From Clostridiales bacterium (GTDB taxonomy: Bacteria > Bacillota > Clostridia > Saccharofermentanales > Saccharofermentanaceae): 47,608 nt of DNA. The translations under genes were made by a program, and so were the position numbers. This document shows positions 8,176 through 15,709 of this stretch, in pieces. The notes under the pieces are model-generated. The model did not search any database, had not been told where the DNA came from, and saw only the letters and a program-made list of their open reading frames with translations. The stretch lies in the NCBI GenBank assembly GCA_017509205.1, contig JAFWQF010000107.1, forward strand, positions 1 to 47,608. Reading direction: 5' to 3'. Every line of letters begins with the position of its first letter. Position 1 is the stretch's first letter.

Positions 8176-9693
8176 ATGAGTAACTATCTGGGCATTGAAT
8201 TCGGCTCCACACGTATCAAGGCGGTCGTCATCGACGATAACTTTACGCCGCGCTCGACAGGTGATTATGTCTGGAAGAGCGATTTTAGCGACGGTGTATG
8301 GACTTACAGCCTTGATGAAGCCTTTGAAGGACTGAGGAAGGCCCTGTCAGAGACCGATACATCAGGCGTTGCGGCAATGGGAATTTCCGCAATGATGCAC
8401 GGGTATCTGGCATTTGATACGGAATGGAATCTCCTTGTGCCATTCCGTACATGGCAGAATACGATGACGGCCCAGGCCGCATCTGATCTGACAGGCCTCC
8501 TTGACTTCAATATCCCTCAGAGATGGAGCATTGCTCATCTTTACCAGGCGATCTTAAACAATGAGGAACACATCTCCCGCATAGCCCACATCACGACTCT
8601 TGCAGGATATGTTCACTATAAGCTTACGGGCGTTAACGCTTTGGGTATCGGCGACGCATCAGGAATGTTCCCGATCGACAGCAAAACCCTTGATTACGAT
8701 CAAGCCATGCTCGACAAGTTCGATGGTCTCATCGCTTCAAGGAACCTCGGCTGGAAGATCAGAGACATATTGCCGAAGGTATTACCTGCCGGCGAAGACG
8801 CAGGCAGTCTGACAGCTGAAGGCGCAACCCTTCTGGGCGGTGTTCTTCCCGCAGGTATTCCCTTTGCGCCCGCAGAAGGCGACGCAGGCACCGGCATGAC
8901 AGCAACGAACGCTGTTTCCGCAAAGACAGGAAACGTCTCCGCAGGAACGAGTATTTTCGCGATGGTCGTACTCGATAAGCCTTTGAGCAAGGTTTACGAA
9001 GAGATCGACATGGTCACCACACCGAGCGGCAAGCCTGTCGCTATGGTTCACTGCAACAACTGCACCAACGACATGAACGCATGGGTCAGCATCCTCAGGC
9101 AGACAGTCGAGCTCTTCGGCGGATCCGTTGACACAGGCGATCTTTATACAAAGCTCTATCAGAAGTCCATGGAAGGCGCAGCTGACTGCGGCGGCGTCTG
9201 CACCGTCAACTACATGGCAGGTGAAGGCGTTACCCACTTAGACAGCGGCAGGCCCTTCGTCATCAGGACTCCCGACAGCGATTTCTCACTCGCAAATTTC
9301 TTAAGGTCACAGCTCTATTCGACGATGGCCACCCTCAAGATCGGCATGGACATCCTCGCAAAAGAGGGCGTTGAGATCGTAAGTCTCACAGGTCACGGCG
9401 GTCTTTTCAAGACGCCTGTCGTAGGCCAGCGCTACATGGCTGCTGCCTGCAAGGCACCCGTCACCGTAATGGAGACGGCAGGTGAGGGAGGACCTTACGG
9501 AATGGCACTCCTCGCTGCTTACCGCGCAAATAAGGAAGGCGCTCTCGAAGACTTCCTCGCGAACAAGGTATTCAGCAATGCAAGAAGCTCGACCTTCGCA
9601 CCCGTCGCAGAAGACGTTGAAGGATTTGACCGTTATATTGAGAAGTTCTCCGCGGCGCTCGACGCTGAGCGCGTTGCTGCGGTAAAATTCTGA
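8176..9693 (+). CDS. FGGY-family carbohydrate kinase (probable L-ribulokinase)
   Basis: Sugar kinase of 505 residues in the FGGY family, which phosphorylates pentuloses, hexoses or polyols with ATP in the cytoplasm. Seen: N-terminal phosphate-binding loop [13 protein letters not shown], the block [14 protein letters not shown], and the C-terminal [19 protein letters not shown] with [17 protein letters not shown], which form the second half of the ATP site. The gene stands between the importer and the ribulose-5-phosphate epimerase gene, so L-ribulokinase is the most likely role; a xylulokinase-like specificity is the alternative. It is not a close match by eye to Escherichia coli AraB. Good ribosome site CACGGAGGA before ATG 8176. 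Confidence 0.85.
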   Translation: MSNYLGIEFGSTRIKAVVIDDNFTPRSTGDYVWKSDFSDGVWTYSLDEAFEGLRKALSETDTSGVAAMGISAMMHGYLAFDTEWNLLVPFRTWQNTMTAQAASDLTGLLDFNIPQRWSIAHLYQAILNNEEHISRIAHITTLAGYVHYKLTGVNALGIGDASGMFPIDSKTLDYDQAMLDKFDGLIASRNLGWKIRDILPKVLPAGEDAGSLTAEGATLLGGVLPAGIPFAPAEGDAGTGMTATNAVSAKTGNVSAGTSIFAMVVLDKPLSKVYEEIDMVTTPSGKPVAMVHCNNCTNDMNAWVSILRQTVELFGGSVDTGDLYTKLYQKSMEGAADCGGVCTVNYMAGEGVTHLDSGRPFVIRTPDSDFSLANFLRSQLYSTMATLKIGMDILAKEGVEIVSLTGHGGLFKTPVVGQRYMAAACKAPVTVMETAGEGGPYGMALLAAYRANKEGALEDFLANKVFSNARSSTFAPVAEDVEGFDRYIEKFSAALDAERVAAVKF

Positions 9694-9718
9694 TATCACA
9701 TATCAAGGAGCCGCAGAA

Positions 9719-10414
9719 ATGTTAGAAGAACTGAAAGAAAAAGTATTGCAGGCAAATCTGCTTCTGCCGAAGCATGATCTTGTCACATTCACATGGGGCA
9801 ACGTATCCGAGATCGACAGGGAATCAGGCCTTATCGTAATCAAGCCGAGCGGCGTTGATTACGAAGGAATGAAGGCAGAGGACATGGTTGTCTTGGACCT
9901 CGACGGAAAGGTCGTTGAGGGCCACTACAAGCCGTCCAGCGACACACCTACCCACATCGCTCTTTACAAGGCTTTTGAGGGCATCGGAGGCGTCGTCCAC
10001 ACCCATTCCAGATGGGCAACGAGCTTTGCTCAGGCAGGCGTCGGCATCACCGCTTACGGAACAACACAGGGCGACACCTTCTACGGTGAGATCCCCTGCA
10101 CCCGCAAGATGACTCCCGAAGAGATCGCAGGCGAGTATGAGCTTGAGACGGGCAACGTCATCATCGAGACCTTCAACAAGAGGTTCATCGATCCGGTCCA
10201 GGTCCCCGCAGTCCTGGTAAACAGCCACGGACCTTTCACATGGGGCAAGGACGCGATGGATGCCGTCCACAACTCCGTTGTACTTGAGGAGTGCGCATTC
10301 ATGGCATTCCACGCGAAGATGATCAATCCCTCGCTCGGAGCCATGCAGCAGGAGCTTTTGGATAAGCACTATCTTAGAAAGCACGGCGCAAACGCCTACT
10401 ACGGTCAGGGCTGA
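9719..10414 (+). CDS. araD: L-ribulose-5-phosphate 4-epimerase
   Basis: Interconverts L-ribulose 5-phosphate and D-xylulose 5-phosphate, the last step that feeds arabinose into the pentose phosphate pathway. 231 residues, the usual length. Zinc ligands are visible as His94 and His96 in [12 protein letters not shown] and His170 in NSHGPFTWG; Asp75 in KPSSDTPTH and Tyr227 near the C-terminus fit the catalytic residues of the E. coli enzyme with an offset of one. Class II aldolase family. Ribosome site CAAGGAG before the ATG. Last gene of the operon, ended by a strong terminator. L-arabinose isomerase, needed to complete the route, is not in the window. Confidence 0.93.
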   Translation: MLEELKEKVLQANLLLPKHDLVTFTWGNVSEIDRESGLIVIKPSGVDYEGMKAEDMVVLDLDGKVVEGHYKPSSDTPTHIALYKAFEGIGGVVHTHSRWATSFAQAGVGITAYGTTQGDTFYGEIPCTRKMTPEEIAGEYELETGNVIIETFNKRFIDPVQVPAVLVNSHGPFTWGKDAMDAVHNSVVLEECAFMAFHAKMINPSLGAMQQELLDKHYLRKHGANAYYGQG

Positions 10415-10445
10415 TAAGAAATATCTTCATAATACTTCCAAAACA

Positions 10446-10494
10446 AATCGTCCCATCCTTGCTGTCTTTGTGGATGGGACGATTACTTTTTTGT
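10446..10494 (+). terminator. Terminator after araD, possibly bidirectional
   Basis: A 13-bp perfect stem AATCGTCCCATCC (10446-10458) and GGATGGGACGATT (10472-10484), followed on plus by ACTTTTTTGTTTT. Read on minus the stem is followed by TGTTTTGG, so it may also stop transcription from the convergent maturase gene. Confidence 0.88.
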
Positions 10495-10512
10495 TTTCCT
10501 GTTTGGTCTGGA

Positions 10513-11895
10513 TCAGGCCTTTTCGCCGGGCTGTTCTATTCCTGAAGTGAGGAGCTTGACTGCGATCGCGCACTCGATCCTCTTCTTGAAGAGCTTGCAG
10601 CCGTATTCGTAAACGCCCTGGATGTCACCCGTGGCGTGATAGGAGTTTGCGGCGCATCCGCCGGAGCAGTAGAGCTTTGCCCAGCAGTCTTTACACTCGG
10701 GCCTGCTGTATGCATTGCAGGAAGCAAACTTGCTGCGTGTCTCTGTCGCAGTTACGCCGGTATAGATGTCGCCCATCTTGTATGCGGGATCGCCGACGAA
10801 CTGGTGGCAGGGATAGAGGTCGCCCCACGGTGTGACAGCGAGGTACTCGGTTCCTGAGCCGCATCCTGCGACACGCTTATAGATGCAGGGACCGCATGTG
10901 AGGTCGAGCATGTAGTGGTAGAAGGTGAAGGGCTTGCCTTCGTTGTATCTCTTAACCATGAGACGTGCCAATTCCTCATACTGCTCGAAAAGAACAGGAA
11001 GGTCCTCTTCGGTCAGGGCGGAAGGGCTTGAAGGATCAGTTACCACGGGTTCCATTGAAAGCTCGTTGAAGCCCAAGTCCAGCATATGCTTGATGTCGTT
11101 CAGGAAGTCAGTGTTGTGGTGCGTGAAGGTTCCGCGCATGTAGTAGCTCTTGTTTCCGCGCTTAGCGACGAACTTCTGGAAGTTGGGAACGATCCTGTCG
11201 TAGGAACCGTTGCCTGCCATGTCGACTCTGAACCTGTCGTTTACGTCTTTTCTGCCGTCCAAAGAGAGGACGACGTTATGCATTTCCTTGTTGCAGAACT
11301 CGGTGACTTCGTCGTTCAAGAGAACGCCGTTTGTCGTAAGAGTGAAACGGATATTCTTCTTGTGGAGCTTTTCCTGCTCACGGCCGTACCTAACGAGTTC
11401 TTTGCAGACTTCCCAGTTCATCAGGGGCTCGCCGCCGAAGAAGTCGATGTCGAGGTTCTTGTGGAAGCCTGAATTATCGATGAGGAAGTCGATCGCCTTT
11501 TTACCTGTCTCAAGGCTCATCAGAGCGCGCTCGCCGTGGTACTTGCCCTGGCTTGCGAAACAGTAGGAGCAGTTGAGGTTGCAGGTGTGCGCAACGTGCA
11601 GGCAGAGAGCCTTGATATCGAATCTCTTTTTCCTGAAGTCGTGCGCGAGGTTCTCATATTTATCAGGGACGTAGAGCTTGCCTTCGTCCTTGAGCTTGTT
11701 GATGTCAGCAAGGCATTCTTGCGCGTCCTTACGGGAGATCTTATGGACGTCCATTGCCTTCTGCATTACGGTCTCAGCGTCTTCGGTCTCATACCAGCGG
11801 ATCATGTCGAAAGCGACAGGATCGGTCATGTGTATGGAGCCCGAGAAGACATCGAGCACGATATTTAAGCCTTCAAACTGGTAGCAGTGGATCAT
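10513..11895 (-). CDS. scfB: SCIFF-peptide radical SAM/SPASM maturase (thioether-forming)
   Basis: Radical SAM enzyme of 460 residues that is expected to put thioether crosslinks into the SCIFF peptide encoded directly upstream. The N-terminal third (about 1-95) is a peptide-recognition region. The radical SAM cluster is CNLNCSYC (Cys105, Cys109, Cys112), followed by DFFGGEPLMNW. The C-terminal SPASM domain is rich in cysteine for auxiliary clusters: CGPC, AGCGSG, the PCHQF block, then PECKDCWAKLYCSGGC and a last Cys near VYEYGCKLF. This layout is that of the TIGR03974-type SCIFF maturases (CteB characterised from Clostridium thermocellum). Ribosome site GGGAGAG before ATG. Separated from the precursor gene by a terminator hairpin. 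Confidence 0.95.
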   Translation of the reverse strand: MIHCYQFEGLNIVLDVFSGSIHMTDPVAFDMIRWYETEDAETVMQKAMDVHKISRKDAQECLADINKLKDEGKLYVPDKYENLAHDFRKKRFDIKALCLHVAHTCNLNCSYCFASQGKYHGERALMSLETGKKAIDFLIDNSGFHKNLDIDFFGGEPLMNWEVCKELVRYGREQEKLHKKNIRFTLTTNGVLLNDEVTEFCNKEMHNVVLSLDGRKDVNDRFRVDMAGNGSYDRIVPNFQKFVAKRGNKSYYMRGTFTHHNTDFLNDIKHMLDLGFNELSMEPVVTDPSSPSALTEEDLPVLFEQYEELARLMVKRYNEGKPFTFYHYMLDLTCGPCIYKRVAGCGSGTEYLAVTPWGDLYPCHQFVGDPAYKMGDIYTGVTATETRSKFASCNAYSRPECKDCWAKLYCSGGCAANSYHATGDIQGVYEYGCKLFKKRIECAIAVKLLTSGIEQPGEKA

Positions 11896-11920
11896 AAAAA
11901 CTCTCCCGTTGAGTTTACAT

Positions 11921-11950
11921 AAAAAAAGGTCTCATCCGGGATGAGACCTT
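11921..11950 (-). terminator. Terminator/attenuator between SCIFF precursor and maturase genes
   Basis: Perfect 10-bp stem (11926-11935 with 11941-11950), five-base loop, then seven T in a row on the minus strand (overlapping the arm edge). It lies just after the precursor stop and 26 bases before the maturase ATG. It should give much more precursor message than maturase message. Confidence 0.9.
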
Positions 11951-11970
11951 AATCTCAAAATTTCCGCGAA

Positions 11971-12120
11971 TTACTCTTCAGAAAGCTTTTCGCAAGCCTG
12001 ATTGGCAACGCCGCAGCTTGTCTTGCAAGCTGACTGGCAGGATGTCTGGCACTCGCCGCATCCGCCTTCCTTGGCAGACTTGTCAAGGTCACGGGTCTCG
12101 ATTGTAACGATTCTTGTCAT
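11971..12120 (-). CDS. scfA: SCIFF ribosomally made peptide precursor (six cysteines in forty-five)
   Basis: Peptide of 49 residues. Leader part: MTRIVTIETRDLDKSAKE, then a Gly-Gly and a core with six cysteines in the pattern C-x2-C-x3-C-x3-C-x3-C-x6-C (Cys20, 23, 27, 31, 35, 42), ending EKLSEE. This is the near-universal clostridial SCIFF family, the substrate of the neighbouring radical SAM enzyme; its biological role is not established. Ribosome site AAGGGGG, ten bases before the ATG. It has its own near-consensus promoter (12153-12181), and the terminator at 11921-11950 ends most transcripts before the maturase gene. Confidence 0.96.
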   Translation of the reverse strand: MTRIVTIETRDLDKSAKEGGCGECQTSCQSACKTSCGVANQACEKLSEE

Positions 12121-12152
12121 GATCACGCGTCCCCCTTATTTATAATGAGCAA

Positions 12153-12181
12153 ATTATACTTTGCAAGGCCTGTAGAGTCAA
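12153..12181 (-). promoter_or_regulatory. Promoter of the SCIFF precursor gene
   Basis: On the minus strand: -35 TTGACT (12176-12181), 17-base spacer, -10 TATAAT (12153-12158), which is one mismatch from the housekeeping consensus. The -35 box includes the TGA stop of the upstream decarboxylase gene. Expected start of transcription is about 25 bases before the peptide ATG. Confidence 0.85.
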
Positions 12182-13566
12182 GGCAGGACCTTGATCTTGC
12201 CGTCAAAAGAGCGTCTTCCGTTCATGTAAAGGTCGGATCCGGCGTTTTTCGCGAACTTTATCGTCTCGTCCGTGATCATCTCGCCGGGGATCAGAAGGGG
12301 TACTCCGGGCGGATATGCGAAAAGGAATTCGCCCGCGATATGGCCGCAGCTTTCCTCCAAAGGAGCTTCTTCAGCCGTCATGCCGCGAAGGCAGGCGTCT
12401 CTGACCGTAGTCAGGAACTTAGGCTGCGGGCGGCCCTTGTACTTGATGTCTTCTGACATATCACTGCTGTCCTGGAGCTCGTCGAGCCTGATGACCGCGT
12501 CACAGAAACGCTTAATTGAATCCATCGTGTCGCCGATGCCCGTCATTGCTATCAGATGGGCCCTGAATGCGGCCTCGCATTCGACGTTGTAATCACATCT
12601 TAAGTTGGTCGCAAGCTTCAATCCGTCGCCCAGTATGACGAGTTTGGAGCGCTCCCTTACGGGTGCCATCCAAAGCTTGTAGTTACGAAGGCCCGACAGC
12701 GCGTCCTCAGCGTATCTGATGCCTTCCTCCCAGGGTTTCATTATGTCCTTCGTCTTCGTAAGCGAAGCTATGCAGCGTGAGATGCCTCCCAAAAGGACAT
12801 AAGAGGGGGATGTTGTCTCAAAGATGTCTATGAAGTTCATTATCACGCCTTCGGGAACGGGGCAGTCCTTTGATGTGAGCATGACCGCGGTCTGCGTGGG
12901 CGCGTTGAGGGTCTTATGAAGGCTCTTTATCACGATGTCTCCTGCAGCGTCAGGACCGAAGAAACCGTTGTCCAAGCCCAGATGCGCTCCATGGGCGCAG
13001 TCCGTGATGAGGCATGCGTCAAAGCGCTTCGTGATCTTGTAGATCTGCTCGGTGTCTGACATGACGCCTTCGTAAGTCGGTGAAGTTATGATGACCGTCT
13101 TTATCCTGGGGTTTCTTACCAGCTGGTTTTCGACCTCGGCGGGCGTTATCTGTCCCGCGAAAGGGAGCTCGGGATCGAAAGCAGGCATCAGAGGAACCAC
13201 CTTGGATCCTGCGATGGCCAGAGCGTTCCAAACGGAAAGGTGGCAGTTCATTGCGACCAGAACTTCAGAATCGGGATTGCAGATCGCTGAAGCGCAGACG
13301 GCTGAGAGGATCATGGAAGTGGCACCGCCTACGGAGCAGTATGCGTGCTCTTTGTTCCAAAGCGCGGCAGCCGCATCCTCAAGGTCCTTTAGAAGACCTG
13401 AAGGTGAATGCAGGTTGTCGAATCCGCTGATCTCCGTGATGTCGCGGCTGAAGATGTTTGAGATGACGTCAGGATTGCGCTTGTGGCCGGGCATGTGCAT
13501 GGGAAGCGGCTCCGTGCCCAGATACATCTTGAGAGCGGCGCCTAAGCGGTCATTGTCGTACTTCAT
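12178..13566 (-). CDS. Orn/Lys/Arg-type decarboxylase (PLP, fold type I)
   Basis: Pyridoxal-phosphate enzyme of 462 residues of the Orn/Lys/Arg decarboxylase family (short Firmicutes form like SpeA/YaaO). It would decarboxylate a basic amino acid to a diamine or agmatine for polyamine synthesis; the exact substrate cannot be read. Seen: N-terminal PLPMHMPGHKRNPD, the block SVGGATSMILSAVCA, Asp189 in TDCAHGAHLG, and the PLP lysine Lys218 in IVIKSLHKTLNAPTQT. C-terminal domain ends YPPGVPLLIPGE, a family hallmark. Ribosome site AGAGGGG. A terminator of the upstream gene ends 15 bases before its start codon, so transcription comes from read-through or a promoter I could not place. Its stop codon lies within the SCIFF promoter. 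Confidence 0.92.
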   Translation of the reverse strand: MKYDNDRLGAALKMYLGTEPLPMHMPGHKRNPDVISNIFSRDITEISGFDNLHSPSGLLKDLEDAAAALWNKEHAYCSVGGATSMILSAVCASAICNPDSEVLVAMNCHLSVWNALAIAGSKVVPLMPAFDPELPFAGQITPAEVENQLVRNPRIKTVIITSPTYEGVMSDTEQIYKITKRFDACLITDCAHGAHLGLDNGFFGPDAAGDIVIKSLHKTLNAPTQTAVMLTSKDCPVPEGVIMNFIDIFETTSPSYVLLGGISRCIASLTKTKDIMKPWEEGIRYAEDALSGLRNYKLWMAPVRERSKLVILGDGLKLATNLRCDYNVECEAAFRAHLIAMTGIGDTMDSIKRFCDAVIRLDELQDSSDMSEDIKYKGRPQPKFLTTVRDACLRGMTAEEAPLEESCGHIAGEFLFAYPPGVPLLIPGEMITDETIKFAKNAGSDLYMNGRRSFDGKIKVLP

Positions 13567-13581
13567 TGAAATCCCCTCTAG

Positions 13582-13618
13582 TTAAAAAGAACCCTGCCTC
13601 TTGAAGTAAGAGGCAGGG
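13582..13618 (-). terminator. Terminator after the zinc-ribbon protein gene
   Basis: Perfect 11-bp stem CCCTGCCTCTT (13592-13602) with AAGAGGCAGGG (13608-13618), five-base loop, then TTCTTTTTAA on the minus strand. It ends 15 bases before the decarboxylase ATG, so it may work as an attenuator. Confidence 0.87.
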
Positions 13619-13646
13619 AAAAGAAATGGAGTAAATATGAAATAAA

Positions 13647-14492
13647 TCAAGGATTGATAACGGTGAAGCTGTAGCTGGATACCGTGTCTGAAACCTCGTA
13701 GATCGTCTTCTGCATCTGAAGAGCGGTGGAGAGGAGGAGGGTATAAGGGCTGAGCTTGCCGTCGAGCAGTTCAACATCGGAAGCGTAGCTGATAGCCTGA
13801 GCCTCATCATCGGAGAGCAGCATGTACTGCGAAACGAGGAAGAGGGATCTTACGCCTACGTTCATGTGAACGAGCTTGTTGTTGATGGAATAAGAAGGAC
13901 CGGAGCTTGAAGAAGTTGTGGAAAGCCTGCTGGAGAAAGAGAGGCCCAGAGCAGATGTGCTGCCGAGTGAGCTGGTCTCTTCCTGGATGAAGAGAGGCTT
14001 GCCTTCGATACCAACCTTGCCGACTTCGTGGAAGAGGGCGATGATGATCGCAGACTCTTCATCGAGCTGAGGCATGATGGTGTCCTTGATTCTGAGAAGC
14101 TGCTTAGCTACAGCAACGCTCCTGATGAGAAGTCCCTTCTCGCAAGCGAGGGGGCCCTTGATCTCTGCGGGTGCTGTGAGCCATGAAGTACGGTTCTCGA
14201 GGAAATCGATGAAGTGATCGAACTCTGTCTTTCTCTTAACGATAGCTGCCTTGAGCTGTGCATAGAGAGTATCAACGTTATCCTTATTAACATCGACCAT
14301 CGGCATGATTCCGGCAACCTTCTCTGATCTGCCGGTAGCTGCTGCAGAAACTGCTGCTGCCTGAGGGGTTACTGTTGTCTCGGCATCTGCACCACTTCCG
14401 CCGCCTTCTGCTGATGTGAAAGTATACTTACACTTAGGGCATCTGATTGCCTGGTTAGCGATTACCATTCCGCAATCCGGACATTTTTTCAT
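13647..14492 (-). CDS. Zinc-ribbon protein with degenerate HD-like domain
   Basis: Protein of 281 residues. N-terminal zinc ribbon CPDC-x10-CPKC (Cys4, 7, 18, 21); a low-complexity linker rich in Ala, Thr and Gly (about 28-58); then an HD-type helical domain. By eye the domain follows the HD hydrolase pattern (APAx..., GLLxHSxxVA, LxHDxxK, GxxSxxLV, ...LLxxAD), but here GLLIRSVAVA has Arg for His, ALFHEVGKV has Glu156 for Asp, and the later His and Ala-Asp positions read as other residues. Metal binding and hydrolysis are therefore doubtful; a binding or scaffold role is my inference. Ribosome site CAGGAGGA before ATG. It is probably a single gene ended by its own terminator. Function unknown. 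Confidence 0.8.
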   Translation of the reverse strand: MKKCPDCGMVIANQAIRCPKCKYTFTSAEGGGSGADAETTVTPQAAAVSAAATGRSEKVAGIMPMVDVNKDNVDTLYAQLKAAIVKRKTEFDHFIDFLENRTSWLTAPAEIKGPLACEKGLLIRSVAVAKQLLRIKDTIMPQLDEESAIIIALFHEVGKVGIEGKPLFIQEETSSLGSTSALGLSFSSRLSTTSSSSGPSYSINNKLVHMNVGVRSLFLVSQYMLLSDDEAQAISYASDVELLDGKLSPYTLLLSTALQMQKTIYEVSDTVSSYSFTVINP

Positions 14493-14883
14493 AATTCGAT
14501 CCTCCTGATGGTACGGTCACCGCAAAATCGCAGGCGTCCGACATAATCTTATAAGTCATTTTATAACTTGTTTTTTGCATTATCAATAATTAGGACGGCT
14601 ATTTACAAAACATTTATATGTAAAAAGACAAAAAAGCAACAAATTTAAAGAAAATAAACAAGCTTTCTTGTAAATATCGCTATTTTTTATACATGCCCGC
14701 GGGGAGTTCAAAACCTGCTGAAAGAAAAAGACACTGTCGAGGGGATGACAGTGTCTTAAGGAGGGTGTTATGAAGTAAGGAACAATTACTTTGAACAACT
14801 GTATGATACCACGCAGGCAGTTTACTTTAAGTTCCAAAAAAGGCAAAATAGTGGCAAACAATAATCGAAATTGAGGCACGGAA
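14493..14883. other. Intergenic region with hairpin and two-codon start-stop site
   Basis: 391 bases without a recognised gene, AT-rich. It holds the 5' region of the zinc-ribbon gene (minus strand; TTATAA repeats at about 14552-14575, but no clear promoter pair), a perfect 11-bp hairpin (14728-14757), and right after it a full ribosome site AAGGAGGG followed by ATG AAG TAA (14770-14778). The remainder up to the small gene at 14884 shows nothing I recognise. Confidence 0.6.
14721..14757 (-). terminator. Hairpin with U-tract on minus strand, no gene upstream
   Basis: Perfect stem AAGACACTGTC (14728-14738) with GACAGTGTCTT (14747-14757), eight-base loop, followed on minus by CTTTTTCTTT. I see no minus-strand gene feeding into it, so it either ends an unrecognised transcript, or works on the plus strand as a leader element of the small gene downstream. 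Confidence 0.55.
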
Positions 14884-15147
14884 ATGAAACTCGAAGGAAG
14901 GCTGTTTGTAGCCAACAGAATGACTGAGATCAAAGAGGTTGAAACGCCCGACAATGAAGGCGAAGCGTTCTCCGTCAGGCTGGAAAGAGCCCTTGTTGAG
15001 CTGTGCCGTCAGATGGACATTCCGGTACCGCTCTGGATGAAAAAGAACACCCACGAGTTTGCCGCATTCCGCCAGACGATCTTCTTCAGCGAGCAGTACA
15101 CCCAGAAGGTCCGTTTCGAACGTTTTCAGATTAAGCAGACCGATTAA
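14884..15147 (+). CDS. Small conserved-looking protein of unknown function (87 residues)
   Basis: Not assigned to a named family. The protein is charged and soluble, without signal or membrane segment. It has an alternating beta pattern at each end (KLEGRLFVANRM at the start, TQKVRFERFQIKQ at the end) and a helix-like middle (VRLERALVELCRQMDIPVP) followed by LWMKKNTHEFAAFRQTIF. I recall similar 80-90 residue proteins in Clostridia, but cannot confirm this. Coding is supported by codon choice like the neighbours, a sensible composition, and the strong terminator 35 bases after the stop. The ribosome site (GAGGCACGGAA) is modest. Confidence 0.7.
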   Translation: MKLEGRLFVANRMTEIKEVETPDNEGEAFSVRLERALVELCRQMDIPVPLWMKKNTHEFAAFRQTIFFSEQYTQKVRFERFQIKQTD

Positions 15148-15181
15148 CAAACGAGCACAACAATTCGAGCGAGAAATTAAA

Positions 15182-15236
15182 AGCCGGGACCGCGACAGGT
15201 AATTCACAGCTTCCTGTCATGCGGTCCCGGTTTTTC
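15182..15236 (+). terminator. Bidirectional terminator between the 87-residue gene and divIC
   Basis: Long stem: CCGGGACCGC (15184-15193) with GCGGTCCCGG (15221-15230), extended inside by ACAGG/CCTGT around a loop, followed on plus by TTTTT. Read on minus, the stem ends CTTTTAATTT, so it can also end the divIC transcript. Confidence 0.87.
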
Positions 15237-15272
15237 CAACTACAGAAATTGGAAAGTCCGGAGGACTTAAAG

Positions 15273-15587
15273 TTACTTATTCTTATCGGTCGTAACCCTG
15301 AAGATGATCTCGCCGGGATAGACCATGTCGAGCTGTGCGCGTGCAACGCTCTCGATGTAGGTGTTGTCCTTGCCCATTTCCTCCTGAGCTCTGATCTGTC
15401 TGAGCTTGTCAGAGAGCATCGAGGACTGTGAGGCGAGAGAAGAGTTCTCAGCCTGGAGACGGGCTTTCTGCTTGATGATGTTTGAATAGCGGGTGATGCA
15501 GAGGATCGCAACGACTACCAGAGCGATACAGAGCATCGCCGTGGTGAAGGAAAAGCCGCGTGTCTTCTTATGCTTAAACTTACGCAA
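15273..15587 (-). CDS. divIC: Septum formation initiator, DivIC/FtsB family
   Basis: Small bitopic division protein of 104 residues that links early and late divisome parts together with FtsL and DivIB. Seen: a basic N-terminus (RKFKHKKTRG), one membrane helix (about 13-32, AMLCIALVVVAILCI), a heptad-like coiled coil (about 36-75) and the family-typical end ARAQLDMVYPGEIIFRV. The start is TTG at 15585-15587, chosen for the GGGAG ribosome site nine bases before and agreement with family length. It has its own promoter (15628-15656). In Bacillus, yabP and yabQ lie between the S4-domain gene and divIC; here the two are neighbours. Confidence 0.92.
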   Translation of the reverse strand: MRKFKHKKTRGFSFTTAMLCIALVVVAILCITRYSNIIKQKARLQAENSSLASQSSMLSDKLRQIRAQEEMGKDNTYIESVARAQLDMVYPGEIIFRVTTDKNK

Positions 15588-15627
15588 TTTCAGTATCTCC
15601 CGTTCAAACGCAGTTATTTACCGAACA

Positions 15628-15656
15628 ATGATAGTGTGTCATAACGTGTCATTCAA
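15628..15656 (-). promoter_or_regulatory. Promoter of divIC with direct repeats in the spacer
   Basis: Minus strand: -35 TTGAAT (15651-15656), 17-base spacer, -10 TATCAT (15628-15633). The heptamer ATGACAC occurs twice, exactly ten bases apart, starting in the -35 box and in the spacer; this is one helical turn and could bind a regulator. Confidence 0.65.
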
Positions 15657-15709
15657 AACAACGAAATGGGAGAAAACTTAAACGAGTTGTAATATTGGAA
15701 AATTATAGA

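Noticed and set aside
11921..11950. Hairpin as an insertion-sequence end or repeat element
   Set aside because: Stem plus T-run exactly after a stop codon is explained by a terminator; no second copy was noticed.
13088..13585. Plus-strand ORF opposite the decarboxylase
   Set aside because: Overlaps a gene with clear PLP motifs and includes its start region; no independent support.
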